Below, piece after piece: positions 1 to 5,840 of a stretch of 32,875 nucleotides of DNA. This stretch comes from JALZDI01 sp965653225 (GTDB taxonomy: Bacteria > Actinomycetota > Actinomycetes > Propionibacteriales > Nocardioidaceae): assembly GCA_965653225.1 (NCBI GenBank), contig CBFGZI010000032.1, positions 1-32,875 of the forward strand. Reading direction: 5' to 3'. The first letter of the stretch is position 1, and the number at the start of each line of letters is the position of its first letter. A program made the position numbers and the translations under genes. The notes under the pieces were generated by a model. That model did no database searches. It was not told the origin of the DNA and worked only from the letters and a program-made list of their open reading frames with translations.

Positions 1-74
1 TGTGGGTGCTGGATGGGTGCTGGGTGTGCGATGGGGGGCCAAGTGGTCACCCGGCCGGTACGTCACGCTTGTTG

Positions 75-309
75 GCTGACTGTCCGTTGCCCGGACGTTT
101 AGGCGGGCACTTAAGAGACAGGTGGTGGACCAGGTTTCCGTCAGGTGCGGGCCGTCGTCCGGGGCTCGGACCACTCCAGTGGACCGGCTTGGTCTGTCAG
201 GTGCGCCGCCCCGCGCTTGTGCCGCTCCACGAGCCATGTAACCGGGGGTTGTGGTTCCTCTCCTCGGCGTATGAACCGAGGGAAGTGACCACACGCCGAG
301 GGAAGGCCC
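75..309. repeat. Structured repeat A, copy A1
   Basis: This stretch aligns with 28161-28338. The first 25 bases align without gaps with 19 identities. The right-hand part shares a hairpin: stem CTCGGCGT (263-270) with ACGCCGAG (293-300), enclosing a 22-base interior that is 19/22 identical to the other copy. The last stem pair is T-A here and C-G in the other copy, a compensatory change. A second hairpin, GTCCG-GGGCT-CGGAC (157-171), is identical in both. A1 also carries about 60 extra bases that look like an internal duplication around GTCAGGTGCG. Strand and function are unknown. It could be a structured RNA, a 3' processing or termination element, or a small non-autonomous mobile element. 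Confidence 0.65.
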
Positions 310-398
310 GCCGCGGCGGTCCTCAGGGGCCGCGAACCCGCACCATTCCCCGCGAGCTAGCCCGACGTCTCTTCTAACCCAACCATTCGCCTCGGGGA

Positions 399-415
399 GG
401 GTCAGCCAGTGACCC
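399..415 (-). terminator. Hairpin just after the marR operon
   Basis: GGGTCA (399-404) and TGACCC (410-415) form a perfect 6-bp stem with a GCCAG loop. It lies 3 bases beyond the stop codon of the last minus-strand ORF of the MarR operon. There is no T-run, which is common for actinobacterial terminators, so it is a candidate only. Confidence 0.4.
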
Positions 416-418
416 CGT

Positions 419-502
419 TCAGGTGAGCGCGGCGAACAGCACGACCAGCATCAGCGCGCACAGGATCGCGGGGATGACGAGTCGTCGGTAGCGGGGGTGC
501 AT
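419..502 (-). CDS. 27-residue single-pass membrane microprotein
   Basis: I do not recognise a family. The frame starts with ATG at 502, ten bases after the stop of the 2'-5' RNA ligase gene, and ends with TGA at 419-421. The product is 27 residues. It has a basic N-terminus (MHPRYRR), then about 18 hydrophobic residues (Leu, Val, Ile, Ala, one Cys) ending in AALT, so it should insert as a single helix with the basic end in the cytoplasm. Its position as the last frame of the operon, directly before a terminator-like hairpin, supports translation with the upstream genes. There is no strong Shine-Dalgarno. It could be a chance frame, although the basic-then-hydrophobic layout is typical of real membrane microproteins. 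Confidence 0.45.
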   Translation of the reverse strand: MHPRYRRLVIPAILCALMLVVLFAALT

Positions 503-512
503 CACCGGCACG

Positions 513-1064
513 CTATCTCTTGCCGAGCGGGAACCGTTCGCGCACCTCGTGGCGCACGACTCGGCCGAGGTGCGACTGCACCAGCACGAACTCCTCGACC
601 GTCCACACAGGACCCTCGTAGTCGCGCTCGGCTCCGAGCAGGTCGGTGACGTCGGCCGGTGCGCGCCGCCGGCCGAGCGTCATGTGCGGGCGGTAGCGGC
701 GCTCCTCCAGCGTGATCTTCGCCCGCCGCGCGCCGGCGCTCACCGAGTCGGCCAGTCTGGTCAGCGACTCGCGGTCGCCGCCGACCCCGACCCACAGGAT
801 GCGGGCCCGCCGGAGGCTGTTGAACGCACCCATCCCGGCCAGGTCGAGGCCGAACGGCTCGTGCCGTCGCGCGGCCAGGCCCATCCGCCGGGTCAGCTCG
901 GGGAGCCGGTCCTCGTCCACCTCGCCGAGGAAGGCGAGGGTCAGGTGCCACTGCTCGGCGGGCGTCCACCGCCACCCGTCCATGGACGCGCGCAGCCGGG
1001 CGGTGCCGGCCTCCAGGTGCTCGCGCACCTCGGCCGGCAGGTCCACCGCGACGAACAACCGCAC
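513..1064 (-). CDS. thpR: RNA 2',3'-cyclic phosphodiesterase (2'-5' RNA ligase family)
   Basis: This is a 2H phosphoesterase of 183 residues, the usual family length. The two catalytic HxT motifs are visible as HLT at residues 40-42 (QWHLTLAFLGEV) and HMT at 127-129 (YRPHMTLGRRR). The N-terminus VRLFVAVDLP is the standard start of the family, which fixes the GTG at 1064. Members open 2',3'-cyclic phosphate ends of RNA to 2'-phosphates and can join or split 2'-5' linkages in vitro; the physiological substrate in bacteria is not settled. The gene lies 35 bases behind the MFS gene on the same strand and is probably read with it and the MarR gene. Nothing links the RNA activity to the transporter functionally. 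Confidence 0.88.
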   Translation of the reverse strand: MRLFVAVDLPAEVREHLEAGTARLRASMDGWRWTPAEQWHLTLAFLGEVDEDRLPELTRRMGLAARRHEPFGLDLAGMGAFNSLRRARILWVGVGGDRESLTRLADSVSAGARRAKITLEERRYRPHMTLGRRRAPADVTDLLGAERDYEGPVWTVEEFVLVQSHLGRVVRHEVRERFPLGKR

Positions 1065-1099
1065 CAGGTCAGACTGCCAGGCGCGGGGAAGCCGGTCGG

Positions 1100-2395
1100 T
1101 CAGGCGGCGGCGCGACGGGCGGCGTAGTCGTCGCGGCTGTAGACCGTCACCCGCGGCACCGGCGCGAAGCTGGCGCGCATCACCAGCCCGCTGCGCCAGG
1201 TGAAGTACAGCGTGGCCAGCAGCGTGCCGATGATCGTCAGCGCCCCACCGCCGATCAGCGTCCAGCGCCCGCCGAACTCCTCCGCGACCCAGCCGAGGAT
1301 CGGTGCGCCCAGCGGCGTGCCGCCCATGAAGATCGCCATGTAGAGGGCCATCACCCGGCCGCGCATGTGCGGGTCGACCGCGAGCTGGACGTAGGAGTTG
1401 GCGGCGGTGATCATCGTCAGCGCGGCAAGGCCGCAGAGCGGGAGTACGACCATGAAGGTCACGTACGTCGGCATCATGCCCGCGGCCACCTCGATGAGCC
1501 CGAACACGACCGCAGCGACGATCACGAGGCGCTGGCGGATGCGCGTACGACGGGCAGCCAGCAGCGCACCGCACAGCGAGCCGACGGCCATCACCGAGCC
1601 GAGCAGGCCGTACTCGTCGGCGCCCTTGTCGTAGACCTGCGTGGCCATGATCGCCGTGGTCAGCTGGAAGTTGAGCCCGAACGTGCCGGCGCAGAACACG
1701 ATCGCGAGCATCAGCATGACGTCGCTGCGGGAGCGCACGTAGCGCAGCCCGTCGCGCACCATGCCCTTCGCGCGCTCCGCCCGCTCCGTGGTGTGCAGCT
1801 CTTCCGGCCGCATCTGCATCAGAGCACCGACCACCGCGGCATAGCTGACCGCGTTGAGCATGATCACCCAGCCGGTGGCGAATGCGCCGGAGCCGAACCA
1901 CGCGATCAGCAGGCCGGCGAGCGCCGGGCCGACCATGCGGGCCAGGTTGAACGACGCGGAGTTGAGCCCCACGGCGTTGGAGACGTAGTCGGGGCCGACC
2001 ATCTCGGAGACGAACGCCTGCCGGTTCGGGCCGTCGAACGCCGTGCCCGTGCCGAAAAGGAACGCCAGCACGTACACATGCCAGGGCTGCACCGCGCCGG
2101 TGACCGCGAGCACGCCGAGAACTCCGGCTGTGACGGCCATCGCGGTCTGCGTGACCGCGATGACGCGGCGCTTGGGGAACAGGTCGCCGACGACGCCGGC
2201 GTACGGGGAGAACAGCAGGATCGGCAGGAACTGCAGGCCGGTCGTGATGCCGAGGGCTGCCGGGCTGTCGGTGAGGACGAGCACCAGCCAGTCCTGGGCG
2301 ACACGCTGCATCCAGGTGCCGACGTTGGAGACCAGGGATCCCGCCGCGAACAGGCGGTAGTTTCGGATGAGGAGAGCGCGGAAGGTGGCCCTCAC
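1100..2395 (-). CDS. MFS transporter, EntS/MFS_3-like exporter
   Basis: This is a 431-residue integral membrane protein with about 12 hydrophobic segments. The N-terminal segment (FRALLIRNYRLFAAGSLVSN, then GTWMQRVAQDWLVL) is characteristic of the EntS/MFS_3 branch, whose members export siderophores, drugs or other small molecules. The loop between helices 2 and 3 carries the MFS motif A-like GVVGDLFPKRR near residues 67-77. The ATG at 2395 overlaps the stop of the MarR gene as ATGA, so the two are translationally coupled. Pairing with a MarR regulator suggests induction by the exported compound. The substrate cannot be read from sequence. Confidence 0.85.
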   Translation of the reverse strand: MRATFRALLIRNYRLFAAGSLVSNVGTWMQRVAQDWLVLVLTDSPAALGITTGLQFLPILLFSPYAGVVGDLFPKRRVIAVTQTAMAVTAGVLGVLAVTGAVQPWHVYVLAFLFGTGTAFDGPNRQAFVSEMVGPDYVSNAVGLNSASFNLARMVGPALAGLLIAWFGSGAFATGWVIMLNAVSYAAVVGALMQMRPEELHTTERAERAKGMVRDGLRYVRSRSDVMLMLAIVFCAGTFGLNFQLTTAIMATQVYDKGADEYGLLGSVMAVGSLCGALLAARRTRIRQRLVIVAAVVFGLIEVAAGMMPTYVTFMVVLPLCGLAALTMITAANSYVQLAVDPHMRGRVMALYMAIFMGGTPLGAPILGWVAEEFGGRWTLIGGGALTIIGTLLATLYFTWRSGLVMRASFAPVPRVTVYSRDDYAARRAAA

Positions 2396-2844
2396 TCCTG
2401 CGCCAGCCGTTCCAGGAGCGGCGCGACCTTACGCAGGCAGCGACGCTCCTCCGGGGTCAGCTCGACCAGCCGCCGCGCCAGCCACGCGTCACGGCGGGCA
2501 CGGTCCTCGGCGAGTACGGCGCGCGCCTCGTCGGTCAGGTGGATGACCACCTGCCGCCGGTCGGAGGGATGCGGCTCACGGCGCACCAGGCCGAGGTCGA
2601 ACAGGCAGTTCACGGTGCGCGTCATCGACGGCGGCTGCACCCGTTCGGCCGCGGCAAGCTCGCCGACCGAGAGCGGTCCACGACGGTTGAGGGTCCCGAG
2701 CACCGCGAGCTGGTTGAGGCTCAGATCGGTGCTGGCACGCTCGACGCGCAGCCGACGCGACAGCCGCATGACGGAGTTGCGCAGCGAGCTCGCGAGCGCA
2801 GAGGTGCTCCGCACGTCGGTGTGGGTGGAAGTAGCTTCGATCAT
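2392..2844 (-). CDS. MarR-family transcriptional regulator
   Basis: The product is about 150 residues, normal for MarR proteins, with a winged helix-turn-helix: LSLNQLAVLGTL, then LSVGELAAAERVQPPSMTRT as the recognition helix, then the wing RREPHPSDRRQVVIHLT. MarR proteins are dimers that bind palindromic operators and are released by small ligands. I placed the start at ATG 2844 (MIEATST). An ATG at 2859 would give five more residues but lies inside the palindrome and overlaps the -10 box. The gene overlaps the MFS start by four bases. A 7-bp inverted repeat directly upstream is the likely site of autoregulation. A ligand cannot be predicted. Confidence 0.88.
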   Translation of the reverse strand: MIEATSTHTDVRSTSALASSLRNSVMRLSRRLRVERASTDLSLNQLAVLGTLNRRGPLSVGELAAAERVQPPSMTRTVNCLFDLGLVRREPHPSDRRQVVIHLTDEARAVLAEDRARRDAWLARRLVELTPEERRCLRKVAPLLERLAQE

Positions 2845-2851
2845 GACAATA

Positions 2852-2882
2852 GTTAGCATAACTCATTAGCAGTGCTAACCAA
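2852..2882 (-). promoter_or_regulatory. Promoter and palindromic operator of the MarR-MFS operon
   Basis: GTTAGCA (2852-2858) and TGCTAAC (2873-2879) form a perfect 7-bp inverted repeat. On the minus strand TTGGTT (2877-2882) and TATGCT (2855-2860) fit -35 and -10 boxes with a 16-base spacer. A bound dimer would cover the spacer and -10, which is the classical MarR autorepression layout. Confidence 0.55.
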
Positions 2883-2946
2883 AATGTTTGCGCAGTACAT
2901 GGGACCGAGATCACACTATTGGGGCGTTCTGGTCCAATCCCCTATT

Positions 2947-2997
2947 GGCGCGGGGGTCCCCAACACCCATAGGTTCGGCGCAGGGGACCGCCGCGCC
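2947..2997. repeat. 51-base palindromic element B, copy B1
   Basis: The 15-base arm GGCGCGGGGGTCCCC (2947-2961) faces GGGGACCGCCGCGCC (2983-2997), its reverse complement with one mismatch, across a 21-base centre. The same architecture with identical lengths recurs at 32144-32194. B1 lies 36 bases beyond the stop of the NCS2 permease gene and upstream of the MarR promoter. It could act as a terminator for the permease, but copy B2 is not behind any gene. An intergenic REP/MITE-like repeat is the simplest reading. Confidence 0.65.
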
Positions 2998-3033
2998 AGT
3001 CCGGGTTCGTAGCAGCCGTGCCCAGTCGGTGGG

Positions 3034-4521
3034 TCAGGAGACGCCGAAAAGCGACCGAATGGGGTCGATCGCGAAGTACGCCACGAACAGCGCCGCCACC
3101 ACCCACAGCAGCGGATGGATGTCACGCGCCCGCCCGCGCACGCTCTTGATGAGCACGTGGGTGACGAACCCGGCACCGATCCCCGCCGTGATCGAGTACG
3201 TGAACGGCATCAGCACGATGGTCAGGAACGCCGGCAGCGCGATCTCGACGTCGTCCCAGTCGATGTGGCGTACCTGGGTCATCATCAGGAACCCGACCAG
3301 CACCAGTGCCGGTGTCGCCGCCTCGTACGGCACCACCTCGACCAGCGGGGCGAAGAACATCGACAGCACGAACAGCAGCCCGGTGACGATGCTGGCCAGG
3401 CCGGTCCGGGCGCCCTCCCCGACACCGGAGGCCGACTCGATGTAGGAGGTGTTGCTCGACACCGACGCCGCACCGCCCGCCGCGGCCGCCAGCGAGTCGA
3501 CCACGAGGATGCGCTGGGCGCTCGGCGGGTTGCCCTCCTTGTCGAGCAGCCCTGCCTCCGCCCCGATCGCGGTCATCGTGCCCATGGTGTCGAAGAAGTC
3601 GGCCAGCATCAGGGTGAACACGAACAGCACCGCGGCGATCACGCCGACGCGGGAGAACGAGCCCAGCAGGCTGAAGTCGCCGAGCAGGGACAGGTCGGGC
3701 AGGCCGACCCACTGGTGCGGGGCGGCCGGCACGTTCAGCCCCCAGCCCGCGGGGTTCTCGATCACGTTCTTCGTCGGGTTGTAGACCTGGCCGCCCGCGT
3801 GCACCACGGCCTCGACCACGATCGCCACCACAGTGGTGACCATGATCCCGATGAGGATCGCGCCCTTCACCCGGCGTACGTACAGCGTGATCATCAGCAG
3901 CAGCCCGAGCACGAACACCGCGACCGGCCAGCCCACGAGCACGCCGCCGATGCCGAGCTCGACGGGGGGCGCGGACGCCGAGGCGGGCCGGGTCATGAAC
4001 CCGGCGTCGAAGAAGCCGATCAGCGCGATGAACAGGCCGATGCCGACACTGATCGCGGTCTTGAGCTGGGCGGGCACGGCGTGGAACACGGCCTGCCGGA
4101 AGCCGGTGAGCACCAGCACGAGGATGATCAGGCCCTCGAGCACCACCAGCCCCATCGCGTCGGCCCAGGTCATGCCCGAGGCGATGGAGAAGGCCACGAA
4201 CGCGTTCAGCCCCAGGCCGGTGGCCAGCGCCAGCGGGTAGTTCGCGACCACGCCCATGAGGATCGTCAGCACACCGGCGGCCAGTGCGGTGCCGGCCGCC
4301 ACCGCGGCCAGGTGCGGCTGGCTGCCGCCGAGGTAGTTGCCGTCGCCGTCCTGGGCGAACCCGATGATCAGCGGGTTGAGCACGACGATGTAGGCCATCG
4401 TGAAGAACGTGACGACGCCGCCGCGGACCTCCCGCCCGACGGTGGAGCCGCGCTCGCGGATCTTGAAGTAGCGTTCCAGCGCACCGGTGCGCCCGGTGCG
4501 AGTGGCCGTGGTCGAGCTCAT
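3034..4521 (-). CDS. NCS2-family purine permease (AzgA-like)
   Basis: This 495-residue polytopic membrane protein is a nucleobase:cation symporter of the adenine/guanine/hypoxanthine (AzgA-type) branch. The family signature TMAYIVVLNP lies at about residues 41-50, and the conserved ADFFDTMGT segment lies in the second half. At least ten hydrophobic segments follow. The start is ATG 4521 because AGGTGA stands five bases ahead. Frame continues upstream but without hydrophobic or family-like sequence. It is divergent from the DUF2530 gene. The likely role is uptake of purine bases for salvage. No purine riboswitch was recognised in its leader. The exact base specificity is inference. Confidence 0.88.
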   Translation of the reverse strand: MSSTTATRTGRTGALERYFKIRERGSTVGREVRGGVVTFFTMAYIVVLNPLIIGFAQDGDGNYLGGSQPHLAAVAAGTALAAGVLTILMGVVANYPLALATGLGLNAFVAFSIASGMTWADAMGLVVLEGLIILVLVLTGFRQAVFHAVPAQLKTAISVGIGLFIALIGFFDAGFMTRPASASAPPVELGIGGVLVGWPVAVFVLGLLLMITLYVRRVKGAILIGIMVTTVVAIVVEAVVHAGGQVYNPTKNVIENPAGWGLNVPAAPHQWVGLPDLSLLGDFSLLGSFSRVGVIAAVLFVFTLMLADFFDTMGTMTAIGAEAGLLDKEGNPPSAQRILVVDSLAAAAGGAASVSSNTSYIESASGVGEGARTGLASIVTGLLFVLSMFFAPLVEVVPYEAATPALVLVGFLMMTQVRHIDWDDVEIALPAFLTIVLMPFTYSITAGIGAGFVTHVLIKSVRGRARDIHPLLWVVAALFVAYFAIDPIRSLFGVS

Positions 4522-4587
4522 GCGTTCACCTGTCCCTGCCAAGGACTTTTTCCTGCCGAGGTACGTCGAAAACCCCGCCGAAGCATA

Positions 4588-4608
4588 CGGGGCCTGTCCA
4601 CGGCCCCG
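4588..4608. promoter_or_regulatory. Perfect hairpin between divergent permease and DUF2530 genes
   Basis: CGGGGCC (4588-4594) and GGCCCCG (4602-4608) make a perfect 7-bp stem around a 7-base loop. It sits in the divergent intergenic region next to AGCATA (4582-4587), which read on the minus strand is TATGCT, a possible permease -10. It could be an operator or a leader hairpin; I cannot name a regulator. Confidence 0.3.
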
Positions 4609-4631
4609 ACTCGGCCTCGGGTTCCGCGAAG

Positions 4632-4637
4632 TAGGCT
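4632..4637 (+). promoter_or_regulatory. -10 box TAGGCT for leaderless DUF2530 gene
   Basis: TAGGCT ends seven bases before... the spacing to the GTG at 4644 is six bases, which puts the transcript start on the start codon. No clear -35 was found. Confidence 0.4.
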
Positions 4638-4643
4638 TTCCCC

Positions 4644-4937
4644 GTGAGCAGGGGACACAAGCCATTTCTGGCGACGGCCGACGTCGAGCCGCTCGACGTC
4701 GACGGCGTCCGCACGATCGCGGTGGGCACCGGGCTGTGGATGGTCGCGTTCCTCGCGCTGCTGCCCTTCTACGGGACGCTGGTGGAGAACGGCACCAGCT
4801 GGTGGCTGTGGACGTGCGTGGCCGGTTTCGGTCTGGGCCTGCTGGGGCTGGAGTACTGCCGCCGGCGCCGCAACCACCTGCGCAGCCAGCCGCCGCAGGC
4901 GCCCGAGACCAGCCCGCTGGGCGCCGCCGGGCCCTGA
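4644..4937 (+). CDS. DUF2530 small membrane protein
   Basis: The product is 97 residues. It matches the DUF2530 pattern known from actinobacteria: a short soluble start (PFLATADVEPLDVDGVRTI), two transmembrane segments (about residues 25-47 and 56-68), then a basic stop-transfer stretch YCRRRRNHLR and a Pro-rich tail. The function of the family is unknown. The GTG at 4644 has no Shine-Dalgarno but stands six bases after a TAGGCT -10 box, which suggests a leaderless mRNA. Its neighbours, the NCS2 permease and the DUF3027 gene, recur together in actinobacterial genomes as far as I know. Confidence 0.8.
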   Translation: MSRGHKPFLATADVEPLDVDGVRTIAVGTGLWMVAFLALLPFYGTLVENGTSWWLWTCVAGFGLGLLGLEYCRRRRNHLRSQPPQAPETSPLGAAGP

Positions 4938-4999
4938 GCGCCGCCCGCCCGGCTGAGCATACGCCGCCAGGCGCAAAAGGGAACTAACCGGTCAGAGCG

Positions 5000-5770
5000 T
5001 CAGAACGTCTCGAGGTCGTCGTACGCGATCGTGTCGATCACCGGCGCCGGCAGCGCCTGCGGCTGGGCCTCCTTGCTCAGCCGCACCTCCGAGTGCGCAC
5101 CGCACCCGTGGTCGAAGGAGACCACCCGGCCGTCGTCGGGTGAGAAGCCGTTGCTGCACACGCCGAACACCGTGCCGAGCGGCCCGGACAGCGTGATCAT
5201 GAACCCGCATGTGGCGCACGGAGCCGGCGCCGCCTGGGCGATCGGGGTGTCGGGACCGTGGCTGCCGCCGTACCAGCGCTCGGCCGCCTCGTCGCGGCCC
5301 TCCAGGGACAGCACACGAGTACGGCCGAGCCCGAGCTCGTCGTCGAGCTCGCGCACGGAGTCCTGGTCGACCAGCTCGTCGCCGGCCGTGTAGCCGGGGA
5401 CCAGCCGTGGGTCGTCCTCCTCGGTGGGCAGCAGGTCGCCGGGGCCGAGGTCGCCGGGGCGGATGCGCTCGCGCCACGGCACCCACGCCGGGGCGAGCAG
5501 CGAGCCGGGACCGGGCAGCAGCACGATGTCGTTGACCGTGACGCTGCGCTGCCGGCTGGCCCGGGCCAGGGTCACCGACCAGCGCCAGCCGCTGTAGCCG
5601 GTCATCGAGGCCAGGAAGTGGTGGGTGAGCACGCGCTCGCCCTCGACGTCGTAGCCGTCGTGCTCCCCGACCTGGTCGGCCGACACCTCGGCGAGCAGGG
5701 CAGCGCGCGCCGCGTCGACCGCGTCGACCAGCACGGCGTCGGGTTTCCTCGCGCGCGCAGAAGCTGCCAT
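5000..5770 (-). CDS. DUF3027 protein with Cys4 zinc-ribbon-like motif
   Basis: This 256-residue soluble protein matches DUF3027, a conserved actinobacterial family of unknown function. The N-terminal half holds the family segment TGYSGWRWSVTLARA. The C-terminal half has PCATCGF, then FGVCSNGFSPDDGR and DHGCGAHSE, so four cysteines are spaced as in a zinc ribbon and may bind metal. The start is ATG 5770 because GACAAT stands six bases upstream, fitting leaderless transcription; an ATG at 5788 is possible. It is divergent from the MFS gene at 5841. The acidic C-terminus (TIAYDDLETF) is typical of soluble proteins. Confidence 0.82.
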   Translation of the reverse strand: MAASARARKPDAVLVDAVDAARAALLAEVSADQVGEHDGYDVEGERVLTHHFLASMTGYSGWRWSVTLARASRQRSVTVNDIVLLPGPGSLLAPAWVPWRERIRPGDLGPGDLLPTEEDDPRLVPGYTAGDELVDQDSVRELDDELGLGRTRVLSLEGRDEAAERWYGGSHGPDTPIAQAAPAPCATCGFMITLSGPLGTVFGVCSNGFSPDDGRVVSFDHGCGAHSEVRLSKEAQPQALPAPVIDTIAYDDLETF

Positions 5771-5776
5771 GCACCG

Positions 5777-5782
5777 ATTGTC
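5777..5782 (-). promoter_or_regulatory. -10 box GACAAT for leaderless DUF3027 gene
   Basis: On the minus strand GACAAT is followed by six bases and then ATG 5770. This spacing places the transcript start at the start codon and decides between the two candidate ATGs. Confidence 0.4.
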
Positions 5783-5828
5783 GCCCATCCGGGGCGGAGT
5801 TCTCACCGCGGGCCACGGTGCGGGCATG

Positions 5829-5834
5829 CAGGAT
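5829..5834 (+). promoter_or_regulatory. -10 box CAGGAT for leaderless MFS gene
   Basis: CAGGAT is followed by six bases and the GTG at 5841. The same bases could act as a weak Shine-Dalgarno (GGATGG), so the assignment is ambiguous. Confidence 0.3.
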
Positions 5835-5840
5835 GGTTGC

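Larger units (their letters stand above)
1..418. other. Intergenic stretch at left edge, no gene supported
   Basis: No coding sequence is convincing here. An open frame at 6-377 on the plus strand has an Arg/Pro/Gly-rich translation with no recognisable domain, and it runs straight through repeat A1, so I treat it as spurious. The stretch holds a short direct repeat of GGGTGCTGG near bases 4-22, repeat A1 at 75-309, and a terminator-like hairpin at 399-415 behind the minus-strand operon. Bases 310-398 show nothing I can name. Confidence 0.6.

Noticed and set aside
6..377. Possible 123-residue gene at the left edge
   Set aside because: The translation has no domain and it overlaps the structured repeat A1, which is conserved as a non-coding element elsewhere.
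3000..3030. tRNA remnant suggested by GGTTCG-like bases beside element B
   Set aside because: GGTTCG occurs beside both copies but no acceptor or anticodon stem can be folded.
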